Source: Sulfuritalea sp. (GTDB lineage Bacteria; Pseudomonadota; Gammaproteobacteria; Burkholderiales; Rhodocyclaceae). Taken from it: a stretch of 64,000 nt of DNA. Below, piece by piece: positions 52,827-60,300 of the stretch. A model generated the notes under the pieces. It did not search any database. It was not told where the DNA came from and saw only the letters and a program-made list of their open reading frames with translations. The stretch is taken from assembly GCA_016716965.1 (NCBI GenBank), contig JADJUP010000045.1, positions 55,697 to 119,696 on the forward strand, in the 5' to 3' direction. The stretch's first letter is position 1. Each line of letters starts with the position of its first letter. The position numbers and the translations under genes are program-made.

Positions 52827-53174
52827 TTACTTACACTCAACATGCGCAGTTACACCACTATTTCCGGTAAAACCCACCGAAACCACATTTATTCCATTGG
52901 TGCATTCGGGTGGGATCGCGCGGCGCCCCTCAATAAATTTCTTCGCAGCGACACTATGGTCACTACTGATTGCCTCTAGATCGGTACGTCGGAAATCGTA
53001 GCTAAAGGCGTACGTTTCGCCGGGCTCGAGTATTCCCGGCCCCTGATGGTACTTGCCAGAAGTGTCCCTTATTAATGTGAAATATTTGTAGCCATACGGC
53101 GGGCTCAAGTAGTCGTGGCTGGGAGTTGCGCATCCAGCCAAAACTAAAAGAATTAAATATGGCGATAGTTTCAT
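52827..53174 (-). CDS. Cassette gene F: small lipoprotein
   Basis: 115 residues. Signal peptide with lipobox LVLAGC, then a domain with two Cys (PPECTNGINV, AHVECK). TYAFSYDFRRTDLEAISSDHS looks like a beta-sandwich. Unknown family. The gene ends ~20 bases before attC 6. Confidence 0.75.
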   Translation of the reverse strand: MKLSPYLILLVLAGCATPSHDYLSPPYGYKYFTLIRDTSGKYHQGPGILEPGETYAFSYDFRRTDLEAISSDHSVAAKKFIEGRRAIPPECTNGINVVSVGFTGNSGVTAHVECK

Positions 53175-53198
53175 TTACGTCTTGATGGACGATGAGGC

Positions 53199-53447
53199 GC
53201 CCAACGAGGCTGTAGAAAAACCCCCTGAGGGGTCGATCGGAATCCGTTGCTGGGGTCCCTTGACCATTCCATGGCTGGAGATCGGCCCGTGTAGCGTGTT
53301 TTGAGAGGTCGCATTATGGACACGGCATTCGTCAAATTCTCAAAGGGGTTTTTCTACAGCTTCAACGTTCAAGGTGACCGGCGCTGCGCGGCTTTATCGC
53401 GCAGCGTCCAGAGAGCGAAGCGAACGGGGTCGACCGCAGGGTTGGGC
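53199..53447 (-). repeat. attC 7, split by miniature element 4
   Basis: Cores GCCCAAC 53199-53205 and GTTGGGC 53441-53447. Confidence 0.9.
53207..53367 (+). mobile_element. 161 bp attC-inserted miniature element, copy 4
   Basis: One substitution relative to copy 1 (CCATGGCTGG in place of CCCTGGCTGG). Empty counterparts: attC 5 and attC 18. Confidence 0.9.
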
Positions 53448-53484
53448 GGCAGCGGCTACTTGACCTCACGCGCCGCGCCTCCTG

Positions 53485-53904
53485 TCATGGGTTCGAAAGC
53501 GCGGCAAGCGCCATAGAGAATTCAGGATGGACGAAACTGAACGACATTCGCTTGGCACCGCCTATATTTCCGACACGCGCACGGCCGACCGAATACACGA
53601 TCTTTACGGACTTTCCGTACTTGGAGAGAGCCGCCGCAACAAATGACTCGTAGGCGGCGAGCGGCGACCCGTCAATCATTCCAAACGTAACGATGACAAG
53701 GTTGGAAACGATGGTGTCCACGACAGCTTTGTTAGCTGCGGCAACTTCGGTAATGGACGACAGGGCGGACAAGAGGTCGCTCTCTGTTGGAGTACAAAAC
53801 TCGACAAGGACGAAGCATATCTCTCGATCTCTTAAGGCAAGAATCGATCCGTCTTCGATGGCTTGCAATATCTCTTCTGGTGTAGCAGTAATGTATTTCG
53901 ACAT
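53485..53904 (-). CDS. Cassette gene G: hypothetical cytoplasmic protein
   Basis: 139 residues from MSKYITATPEEILQAIEDGS; an alternative TTG at the cassette boundary would add 12. No signal. VFCT-like beta strands alternate with helices (REICFVLVEFCTPTESDLLSAL; SVKIVYSVGRARVG). Unknown family. Confidence 0.7.
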   Translation of the reverse strand: MSKYITATPEEILQAIEDGSILALRDREICFVLVEFCTPTESDLLSALSSITEVAAANKAVVDTIVSNLVIVTFGMIDGSPLAAYESFVAAALSKYGKSVKIVYSVGRARVGNIGGAKRMSFSFVHPEFSMALAALSNP

Positions 53905-53934
53905 AAGTTTTCTCGACGAGACCACGGCTATGCC

Positions 53935-54021
53935 GCCCAACGTAGAGCTAACCGGCGCTGCGCGGCTTGATCGCGCAGCGTCCAGCGACTGAAAGGAGCG
54001 AGGTTGAGCGCCGGGTTAGCC
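53935..54021 (-). repeat. attC 8
   Basis: Cores GCCCAAC 53935-53941 and GTTAGCC 54015-54021; uninterrupted. Confidence 0.9.
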
Positions 54022-54041
54022 ACACGGGTAGAAGATAAGTA

Positions 54042-54590
54042 TCAGTTGGACTTCTGCATCATTGGCGTTTCGGGGGGCTCGAACCGCAGTCCTGTGAGCC
54101 GCGGAAGCGCTTGAGTTTCAGTCAGCACTCTCAGTTCGCGCGACAACTCTTTGTGGCGTTCACTAAATACGACTGGAAGCGCAGCGACGCCTGTAACCTC
54201 CAGCCCTCTGGATGATTGGATTTCACGAAAAAGCTCAACAAAATATACCTTTCCAGCGTCAATCTGAATATCAAGTTCCGAGTTCCAACTAACGGAAGCC
54301 CAGAACTGTGGATCTGTAGCGGTATGCAGGCGATAGGTGCCGGGAGAAAACCGCAGAATAGTAAATGTGCCATTCTTAGGGCTTGCAATCTGCCTTCCGT
54401 CAGCAAACAAGTTGGGCCAAATGCCGCTGCCAAGTATATGTGGTGTTCGAATGACATAGACAACGCCAACGGTTGGCTCGGGCTGAGCAAATCGATCGAA
54501 CATAGGCCCAGAAGATATATGTGGTGTTGCGCAGCCACCTAAAGCTAAAACGACCAGTACGGTTTGGAAAAGCTTTCTTAAAGCGAACAT
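54042..54590 (-). CDS. Cassette gene H: DUF2846-like lipoprotein
   Basis: 182 residues. Lipobox ALGGC, then VGVVYVIRTPHILGSGIWPNLFADGRQIA...FTILRFSPGTYRL...AGKVYFVEL, the pattern of DUF2846 proteins: small outer-membrane or periplasmic lipoproteins of unknown role. Ends ~20 bases before attC 8. Confidence 0.75.
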   Translation of the reverse strand: MFALRKLFQTVLVVLALGGCATPHISSGPMFDRFAQPEPTVGVVYVIRTPHILGSGIWPNLFADGRQIASPKNGTFTILRFSPGTYRLHTATDPQFWASVSWNSELDIQIDAGKVYFVELFREIQSSRGLEVTGVAALPVVFSERHKELSRELRVLTETQALPRLTGLRFEPPETPMMQKSN

Positions 54591-54620
54591 ACTGATACTC
54601 CGTAACTGAGTAGGCTAACG

Positions 54621-54781
54621 AGGCTGTAGAAAAACCCCCTGAGGGGTCGATCGGAATCCGTTGCTGGGGTCCCTTGACCATTCCCTGGCTGGAGATCGGC
54701 CCGTGTAGCGTGTTTTGAGAGGTCGCATTATGGACACGGCATTCGTCAAATTCTCAAAGGGGTTTTTCTACAGCTTCAACG
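54621..54781 (+). mobile_element. 161 bp attC-inserted miniature element, copy 5
   Basis: Inserted after GGCTAACG; followed by TGGAGGTGACCGGCGC of attC 9. Confidence 0.9.
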
Positions 54782-54948
54782 TGGAGGTGACCGGCGCTGC
54801 GCGGCTTCATCGCGCAGCGTCCAGTGACCGAAGGGAACGGGGTCGACTGATGGGATGGACTCCCCCCTTTTGTTGGCGCACTGTATGCGCGGCTGAAGCT
54901 CATTGGTCGTGGGTATCAGCACCGTACAACTCCAAGGAGGAATCCAAA

Positions 54949-56034
54949 ATGCATGCTACTACTGTTGCCGTGGATCTTGCAAAAAGTGTCTTCCAGCTGG
55001 CTGTCGCCGATGCGTCCTGGAAGGTTGTGGAAACACACCGCCTGACACGCACCCAGTTCGAGCGTTGGTTCGCCAATCGCGAGGTGTCGCTGGTCGTCAT
55101 GGAAGCCTGCGGCTCGGCCCACCACTGGGCGCGCTGGCTCGGTCGCCTGGGCATCGAAGTCATGCTGTTGCCGGCGGCCTACATCCGCGCCTATGTGAAG
55201 CGCAACAAGACCGATGCCGCCGATGCCTGTGCCCTGCTCGAAGCAGCGCGCGCCTCCGACATCGTTCCGGTGAAGGTGAAATCGGTCGAGCAGCAAGCAT
55301 TGCAGGGTCTGCATCGCACTCGCTCCCTGTGGATGAGCACCCGCACCTCGCGCATCAATGCCTTGCGCGGCTTCTGTCGCGAGTTTGGTCTTTCGGTGCC
55401 GCAGGGAGCCCGTACCGGAGTCGAAGCCATCAGCCGGGTCCTGGCCGATCCGAATTCGGCGGTGCCCGGCCTGATTCGCGGCTCGATGAAGTTGCTGGTG
55501 GAGGAGATCCGTCTGCTCGAAGCCCGCATCGCCCAGTTGGAGCGGGAACTGCACGAGGTGGTCAAGCACAGTCCGGCCTGCACGACCCTGCTGTCGATTC
55601 CCGGCGTCGGGCTCTTGACGGCCACGGCGATGGTGGCGGCGACCGGTGGTCAGGTATCGCACTTCAAGGATGCCCGGCATTTTGCGAGCTGGTTCGGGCT
55701 CACGCCGCGAGAGTTCAGTTCGGGCAACAGTCGTGTCCTGGGCCGCATCTCGAAACGCGGCGACCGCTACTTGCGCATGCTGCTGACCCATGGCGCACGT
55801 TCGGTACTGCGTGCCGCGGCCACGGCCCGCACGGTGGGGCGCAGCCTGGATGGCTTGCGCTCCTGGGCGACCGCCGTGCAGGCGCGCACCAATCACAACA
55901 AGGCGGCCTGTGCGCTGGCCAACAAGATGGCGCGCATTTGCTACGCCACCTTGCGCGATGCCACGCCCTATGGCCAACCGGCGCCACGCCAGCTGCGCAA
56001 GATGGAGCGCCTGAGCTTTTCCATCGCCGCTTAG
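54949..56034 (+). CDS. IS110/IS1111 family transposase
   Basis: 361 residues. The N-terminal DEDD (RuvC-like) domain has VAVDLAKSVFQLAV, VVMEACGSAHHWARWL and KTDAADACALLEAAR; the C-terminal Transposase_20 domain has LLSIPGVGLLTATAMVA, FASWFGLTPREFSSGN and the conserved Ser/Arg region GRISKRGDRYLRMLLTHGARSV. AAGGAGG precedes the ATG. IS110 enzymes are RNA-guided recombinases. In the IS1111 group the bridge RNA lies downstream of the transposase gene, here the 275 bases up to the right end. Confidence 0.95.
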   Translation: MHATTVAVDLAKSVFQLAVADASWKVVETHRLTRTQFERWFANREVSLVVMEACGSAHHWARWLGRLGIEVMLLPAAYIRAYVKRNKTDAADACALLEAARASDIVPVKVKSVEQQALQGLHRTRSLWMSTRTSRINALRGFCREFGLSVPQGARTGVEAISRVLADPNSAVPGLIRGSMKLLVEEIRLLEARIAQLERELHEVVKHSPACTTLLSIPGVGLLTATAMVAATGGQVSHFKDARHFASWFGLTPREFSSGNSRVLGRISKRGDRYLRMLLTHGARSVLRAAATARTVGRSLDGLRSWATAVQARTNHNKAACALANKMARICYATLRDATPYGQPAPRQLRKMERLSFSIAA

Positions 56035-56309
56035 TCTGCAAGGAGAAAACATCTTGAGTTTCACGTCCCCGCGCTTGCTTTGAGAATGATCGCCCATCAT
56101 GGCTAAACGGGTCGCACCCTCACGCAACGATGCCGATAACCCTGCCGGCAGCTTCAGGCTTGCCGCTTGTATCGATTGGCACTGCGTGCGCAGATTCCAT
56201 GTCGGCACGGGCCACTCAGAGCCCACTTACGATGCCGGATATACGACTGCATGCGCTTCCAACCAGCCAGACCTATCGGTCAGTTCTCTTGACTTCGGGG
56301 GGAGTCCAT
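56035..56309 (+). ncRNA. Candidate bridge RNA region of the IS
   Basis: Non-coding 275 bases between transposase stop and right inverted repeat, also kept in the decayed copy (63631-63902, ~97% identical). Position fits the bridge RNA of IS1111-group elements. TTCCAACCAGCC in it could pair with GGTTGG of the attC core. No structure was computed. Confidence 0.5.
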
Positions 56310-56319
56310 ATACGCAGGG

Positions 56320-56634
56320 TTAGCCATCTTGTTTCCCCGCAGATTGGCGCGATTCGCACTTAATAGTTCCAGCAAATATGCCTCCAAAGAACTCGCCGGC
56401 TCTCAGCACAATGGATAGCCGCTCACCTGTTTTGTCGTGCGCAAGAACGTTTACGCGAACTGGCCAGACAAATGCATTGATCTTCATGTTTGATTGATTC
56501 GGCAGCGACAGATCGTTTTCTTGCAACCACTTTGTCGCGAGTTCTCTTGCCCTACTTTTTCGGCGCACAGTTTCTAGCCATGCCATCAAGATCATGAACC
56601 CGAAGAACAGTGCATTGAGAATTATGTCCGGCAT
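56320..56634 (-). CDS. Cassette gene I: small membrane protein
   Basis: 104 residues; one N-terminal membrane helix (IILNALFFGFMILMAWLETV) and a soluble part with a beta-rich segment (AFVWPVRVNVLAHDKTGERLSIVL). The stop codon TAA is formed by the attC 9 core (GGCTAAC), so the gene ends exactly in the site. Not recognised. Confidence 0.7.
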   Translation of the reverse strand: MPDIILNALFFGFMILMAWLETVRRKSRARELATKWLQENDLSLPNQSNMKINAFVWPVRVNVLAHDKTGERLSIVLRAGEFFGGIFAGTIKCESRQSAGKQDG

Positions 56635-56679
56635 TTGATCGCGATTTCGGTGGCTGGGGCAGGCAGATGATGGCTAACG

Positions 56680-56840
56680 AGGCTGTAGAAAAACCCCCTG
56701 AGGGGTCGATCGGAATCCGTTGCTGGGGTCCCTTGACCATTCCCTGGCTGGAGATCGGCCCGTGTAGCGTGTTTTGAGAGGTCGCATTATGGACACGGCA
56801 TTCGTCAAATTCTCAAAGGGGTTTTTCTACAGCTTCAACG
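56680..56840 (+). mobile_element. 161 bp attC-inserted miniature element, copy 6 (tandem, left)
   Basis: Ends CAGCTTCAACG directly followed by AGGCTGTAG of the next copy. Confidence 0.9.
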
Positions 56841-57000
56841 AGGCTGTAGAAAAACCCCCTGAGGGGTCGATCGGAATCCGTTGCTGGGGGTCCCTTGACC
56901 ATTCCCTGGCTGGAGATCGGCCCGTGTAGCGTGTTTTGAGAGGTCGCATTATGGACACGGCATTCGTCAAATTCTCAAAGGGTTTTCTACAGCTTCAACG
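56841..57000 (+). mobile_element. 160 bp attC-inserted miniature element, copy 7 (tandem, right)
   Basis: Differs by an extra G near GCTGGGGG and a shortened GGGTTTTC in the right inverted repeat. Confidence 0.9.
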
Positions 57001-57191
57001 TTCAAGGTGACCGGCGCTGCGCGGCTTCATCGCGCAGCGTCCAGAGAGCGAAGCGAACGGGGTCGACCGACGGGTTGGGCGTCTGGTTTGAACATGCGGG
57101 GCGCAAGAGGTAAGCGCAAGCGCCAGCGCGGAAGCCGCACTGAGATGCGGGTGAACGAAGCTACCGCCACCCCAAGCTACACCCGTTGAAT

Positions 57192-57217
57192 GAAAGTCGG
57201 CGCTGGCGATACGGCGG
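57192..57217 (+). repeat. Dispersed AAGTCGGCGC repeat inside a cassette
   Basis: GAAAGTCGGCGCTGGCGATA followed by CGGCGG. The 57081-57248 part of this cassette holds no gene. Confidence 0.7.
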
Positions 57218-57248
57218 CCACGGCGCGCGGACAAAGGAAGGCTCGCAA

Positions 57249-57512
57249 TCATTTCGCTTTCACGGGAGAGTCGCCGCCGGATAGGGATGTAGTGCAGGAA
57301 CAGTAGGATGCGCCATCCGTAGGGTTCTGCGTTCCATCGATAGCGCGGCCCACGGTTCCTGCTGGTGCAACGACATAGTTCCTCCCAACGGCACGGCAAC
57401 GTTCCTGGCATTGACGAGCACTGTCACTCGACGAATGAACAACCAGCGCATAAAGCCCGACGCCCCCGGCCAAGAAGGCGCCAACGACTAAGGCAACGGA
57501 AAGACGGCTCAC
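57249..57512 (-). CDS. Cassette gene J: small membrane-anchored protein
   Basis: 87 residues from a GTG at 57512, about 18 bases after the cassette boundary. One membrane helix (VALVVGAFLAGGVGLYALVV), then a periplasmic-type segment with four Cys (RQCQERCRAVG, SYCSCTT). An open frame continues upstream through miniature element 8 but is not native. Unknown family. Confidence 0.6.
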   Translation of the reverse strand: MSRLSVALVVGAFLAGGVGLYALVVHSSSDSARQCQERCRAVGRNYVVAPAGTVGRAIDGTQNPTDGASYCSCTTSLSGGDSPVKAK

Positions 57513-57529
57513 GCGGCAGGACCTAAGAC

Positions 57530-57760
57530 GCCCAACGAGGCTGTAGAAAAACCCCCTGAGGGGTCGATCGGAATCCGTGGCTGGGGTCCCTTGACCATTC
57601 CCTGGCTGGAGATCGGCCCGTGTAGCGTGTTTTGAGAGGTCGCATGATGGACACGGCATTCGTCAAATTCTCAAAGGGGTTTTTCTACAGCTTCAACGTG
57701 AATGTAACCGGCGCTGCGCGGCTTCATCGCGCAGCGTCCGTGTTGACAGCCGGGTTGGGC
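57530..57760 (-). repeat. attC 11, split by miniature element 8
   Basis: Cores GCCCAAC 57530-57536 and GTTGGGC 57754-57760. Confidence 0.9.
57538..57698 (+). mobile_element. 161 bp attC-inserted miniature element, copy 8
   Basis: Two substitutions relative to copy 1 (CCGTGGCTGG, GCATGATGG). Confidence 0.9.
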
Positions 57761-57787
57761 GGCAGACGGCGGCGGCTCTAAGAACTC

Positions 57788-58201
57788 TCATTTGAGCAAC
57801 GTGACATCAGCACCATAGAGGGCCCGAAATTCAGTGAGCAGCGCTTGCAGAGATGCGTTGCCTCGCTCAGAAAAGTGAGTGTCGTACTCGGAGAACGCAA
57901 CCTCAAGCACGCCGCCATTTTTGGTCCAGACTACGGCAGCGCCTAACCCACGTGGCGACTCTGTGACAAATGCAGAGATTACTTTCCCTTCACGCTCCAT
58001 TCTGGGAACGCGCTCACCGTTCGAACCAATAAACCAAGTACGCGTGAAGCCTGACCTTTCAAGTAGCGTATCAATGCGGTCCATCTCGACTAAGCCATGG
58101 CCAGCACCCAATGCAATAGTGGTTGAAGAGGTGGGAATACAGGCGGCCAGAAATGTGGCCAGCAACAACCAAGCAAGATGGATCCGATTACGCATATTCA
58201 T
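57788..58201 (-). CDS. Cassette gene K: small lipoprotein
   Basis: 137 residues from MNMRNRIHLAWLLLATFLAAC with lipobox LAAC. The mature domain has alternating polar helices and strands (DTLLERSGFTRTWFIGSNGERVPR; LQALLTEFRALYGADVTLLK). Not recognised. The ATG is four bases after the attC 12 core. Confidence 0.75.
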   Translation of the reverse strand: MNMRNRIHLAWLLLATFLAACIPTSSTTIALGAGHGLVEMDRIDTLLERSGFTRTWFIGSNGERVPRMEREGKVISAFVTESPRGLGAAVVWTKNGGVLEVAFSEYDTHFSERGNASLQALLTEFRALYGADVTLLK

Positions 58202-58204
58202 GAC

Positions 58205-58274
58205 GCCCAACGTTTGAAATCACAGGCGCTGCGCGGCTTCATTGCGCAATGTCCTGTTGACTGTCAGGTTGGGC
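58205..58274 (-). repeat. attC 12
   Basis: Cores GCCCAAC 58205-58211 and GTTGGGC 58268-58274. Arm GCGCTGCGCGG...TGCGCAATG is slightly degenerate. Confidence 0.85.
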
Positions 58275-58281
58275 CACGCGG

Positions 58282-59043
58282 CTACTGGACAGCATTGGCG
58301 AGTTGCTCCGCAATAGCCGAAGACAGTTCATTGGCCGTTTTATCCATCACTCGGAGAAAGGACGCATGGGTATAGCCCTCGGACGAGATGCTCCGATCAA
58401 TGATTTCGTACTTGACCGGAATGTCCCGACGACGACCCTGTTCATCAATGAGCACGAGCCCTTCAGCTATCAATGTCAGCTTGTTTGGATTGTCTTCGGC
58501 CACCCGCAATTTCGTGAAGCGCACGGTGGCGAGTTTGTAAGCAGGAAACCGACGTCGTTGCTCTTCAAGGCATGCGGCGTCAAAGCACACTTTCGCATCA
58601 CCGCTCGTGACACTTAGCGCTTGCTCGACATTCCTGGAAATGTAAGTCCCAAACGGAACCATGATTCGACTATCGATTTTGATTCGGTCAAAGTCCAGAG
58701 AGGACTGTCCTGATGCGACTCGCCCTACACCGATATTTCTGCCAAGGCTGGCTTCAAGGGCAACGAGAGGGAGAATCTTCGGAAGTATCTCCCCGTAGTT
58801 TTGCGTAAAGCCAATCTGCTTCGCCTCTTCCGGGTTCCAAAACGCGCCAACCACGTTGTCGCAAACAACTTCGTCGAATCTCTTTCCGACGATAACCGGC
58901 TCAAGTAATATGACCAATGGCGCATTCAGGCTCTTCGTAGGAGCAGCGCCTACATAGCGAGGCTCTGCGTCTTTGTAGCGCGGTAGCGTCATGCAACCAC
59001 TGGCGAAAAGCGACGTAATGGCGATGAATAGGATGAGGCGCAT
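58282..59043 (-). CDS. Cassette gene L: lipoprotein (253 aa)
   Basis: Largest intact cassette gene. Signal peptide MRLILFIAITSLFASGC with lipobox, mature domain of ~235 residues with repeated strands (APLVILLEPVIVGKRFDEVVCDNVVG; YKLATVRFTKLRVAEDNPNKLTLIAEGLVLI). It resembles outer-membrane assembly-type lipoproteins in pattern only; no family named. Two Cys pair candidates (VCFDAACLE). Its start is seven bases from the attC 13 core. Confidence 0.75.
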   Translation of the reverse strand: MRLILFIAITSLFASGCMTLPRYKDAEPRYVGAAPTKSLNAPLVILLEPVIVGKRFDEVVCDNVVGAFWNPEEAKQIGFTQNYGEILPKILPLVALEASLGRNIGVGRVASGQSSLDFDRIKIDSRIMVPFGTYISRNVEQALSVTSGDAKVCFDAACLEEQRRRFPAYKLATVRFTKLRVAEDNPNKLTLIAEGLVLIDEQGRRRDIPVKYEIIDRSISSEGYTHASFLRVMDKTANELSSAIAEQLANAVQ

Positions 59044-59050
59044 CTCGTAT

Positions 59051-59121
59051 GCCCAACGTGGAAAGTAACAGGCGCTGCGCGGCTTCATCGCGCAGCGGCC
59101 TTGTTGACTGGCGGGTTGGGC
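59051..59121 (-). repeat. attC 13
   Basis: Cores GCCCAAC 59051-59057 and GTTGGGC 59115-59121. Confidence 0.9.
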
Positions 59122-59122
59122 G

Positions 59123-59676
59123 TCATTGGCGTCCGTACACAATCAGTCCGGAATTGGCTGGGCGTGGCCAAAGGCGACGAGCAAGAAGGCCGACAATAGC
59201 GCTTAAGACAAGAGCCGCAAAGCCATCGAGAAAGGGGCTACCGAAAAGGTAGAACTTCTTGGCATCGAATTCCAAGGTGCTCGCGTTAGCCCACGACGCG
59301 AAATACTCAAACCACTCGCCTTCCAGTACTGAATTAAGTATCCGGCGCGGCCGGGACCGCCAAACTTTGCTAGTGCCTCAGGTGGGAATCTATCTTTAGA
59401 GGTTAGAAGCAGCATTCCCTTGGGGCCATAAGCTTTGTCGGGTTGTGTATCAGCCCACGCCGAGAATTCCGCGTCATTAGGCAAGCGGCCTTGGCTCTGT
59501 TTGAAGCTTTCCACAAAGGTGGACGCCAACGCAAATGACCTTTCGATTTCGCGCGAGTGTTGGATTGTCTCGTCAATCGCGCCACCAGACGCACCCCAAA
59601 GGACAGTCAGGAGTGCCGCGAGAGCAGATAGAGACCCCAGCATAACCGCACCAATCTTGCGTAGGACCTTACTCAT
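59123..59676 (-). pseudogene. Cassette gene M: membrane protein with a frameshift
   Basis: Starts MSKVLRKIGAVMLGSLSALAALLTVLWGASGG with one membrane helix. The first frame turns unlikely after GYLIQYW (near 59316). From there another frame continues GEWFEYFASWANASTLEFDAKKFYLFG, then a second membrane helix (GFAALVLSAIVGLLARRLW), and stops with TGA right before attC 13. A one-base loss in a GGAAAGG-type run explains it. Either a recent mutation or a sequencing error; the whole protein would be about 184 residues. Confidence 0.7.
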
Positions 59677-59679
59677 GAC

Positions 59680-59750
59680 GCCCAACGTCTGACATTCTTG
59701 GCGCTGCGCGGCTTCATCGCGCAGCGCCCGTGTTGAAGGATGGGTTGGGT
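59680..59750 (-). repeat. attC 14
   Basis: Cores GCCCAAC 59680-59686 and GTTGGGT 59744-59750. Confidence 0.9.
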
Positions 59751-60220
59751 ATCGCTTTGCCTAGGATCAGTCTAGGCGTCAGCCCAGACAGTTGCTCGGG
59801 AACTCCGCGGTAGAAGCACAGGTCCGGATATTCCAAAAGGATCGTGAAGCTGCTCTCCTCGGCGCTGGAAAGAGCGATCGCAACGTCCTGATGCGCATCG
59901 GCGAAAACGCTAGCACCAGCCAGCGTAGGCCAAGGGTTCAACCAGATTTCGCTGCAGCCACGGACTCCGCCGGTAAGCGGGTCGGGATCGTAGATGACCC
60001 CGATGGGTTGGTCGCCTCTTGCGACTCGAATGCGACCGCTGTTGTCGGTAAGCTCTTCTACGTAGATTGATACGAAGTCACTCATATTGTTGAGCCAGAC
60101 TATGTAACTGTAGGCCTCAATGTGAAACGGAAAAATTGAAGCTTGCGGACAGAAAACACGTGCAATGGTTTGCCCGAAGGTGGCTTCAAGTTGATCGACT
60201 TCGGTCGCGGTCAGGTGCAT
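59714..60220 (-). CDS. Cassette gene N: hypothetical protein ending in attC
   Basis: 168 residues from MHLTATEVDQLEATFG at 60220. No signal; acidic, with paired strands (FVSIYVEELTDNSGRIRVARGDQPIGVIYDPD). The last 11 residues (PNPSFNTGAAR) are encoded by attC 14, in which the stop lies. Unknown family. Confidence 0.7.
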   Translation of the reverse strand: MHLTATEVDQLEATFGQTIARVFCPQASIFPFHIEAYSYIVWLNNMSDFVSIYVEELTDNSGRIRVARGDQPIGVIYDPDPLTGGVRGCSEIWLNPWPTLAGASVFADAHQDVAIALSSAEESSFTILLEYPDLCFYRGVPEQLSGLTPRLILGKAIPNPSFNTGAAR

Positions 60221-60229
60221 GTCTTCGAT

Positions 60230-60300
60230 GCCCAACGTTCTAGGTAACAGGCGCTGCGCGGCTTCATCGCGCAGCGTCCGTGTTGACCGACGGGTTAGAC
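60230..60300 (-). repeat. attC 15
   Basis: Cores GCCCAAC 60230-60236 and GTTAGAC 60294-60300. Confidence 0.9.

Larger units (their letters stand above)
54855..56309 (+). mobile_element. IS110 family (IS1111-type) insertion sequence in attC 9
   Basis: About 1455 bp between inverted repeats ATGGACTCCCCCC and GGGGGGAGTCCAT. One transposase gene. A second, decayed copy occupies the equivalent place in attC 20. This insertion pattern fits the described IS1111-attC group, which targets integron attC sites. Confidence 0.9.
54613..56325 (-). repeat. attC 9, split by miniature element 5 and an IS110/IS1111 element
   Basis: Cores GGCTAAC at 54613-54619 and GTTAGCC at 56319-56325. Both insertions are in the same site: the 161 bp element at the core, the IS in the opposite arm. 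Confidence 0.85.
56672..57080 (-). repeat. attC 10, split by a tandem pair of miniature elements
   Basis: Cores GGCTAAC 56672-56678 and GTTGGGC 57074-57080. Confidence 0.9.

Noticed and set aside
56035..56309. A gene downstream of the transposase (74-77 codon frames)
   Set aside because: The frames are broken in the second IS copy while the nucleotide sequence is conserved, which fits a structural RNA better.
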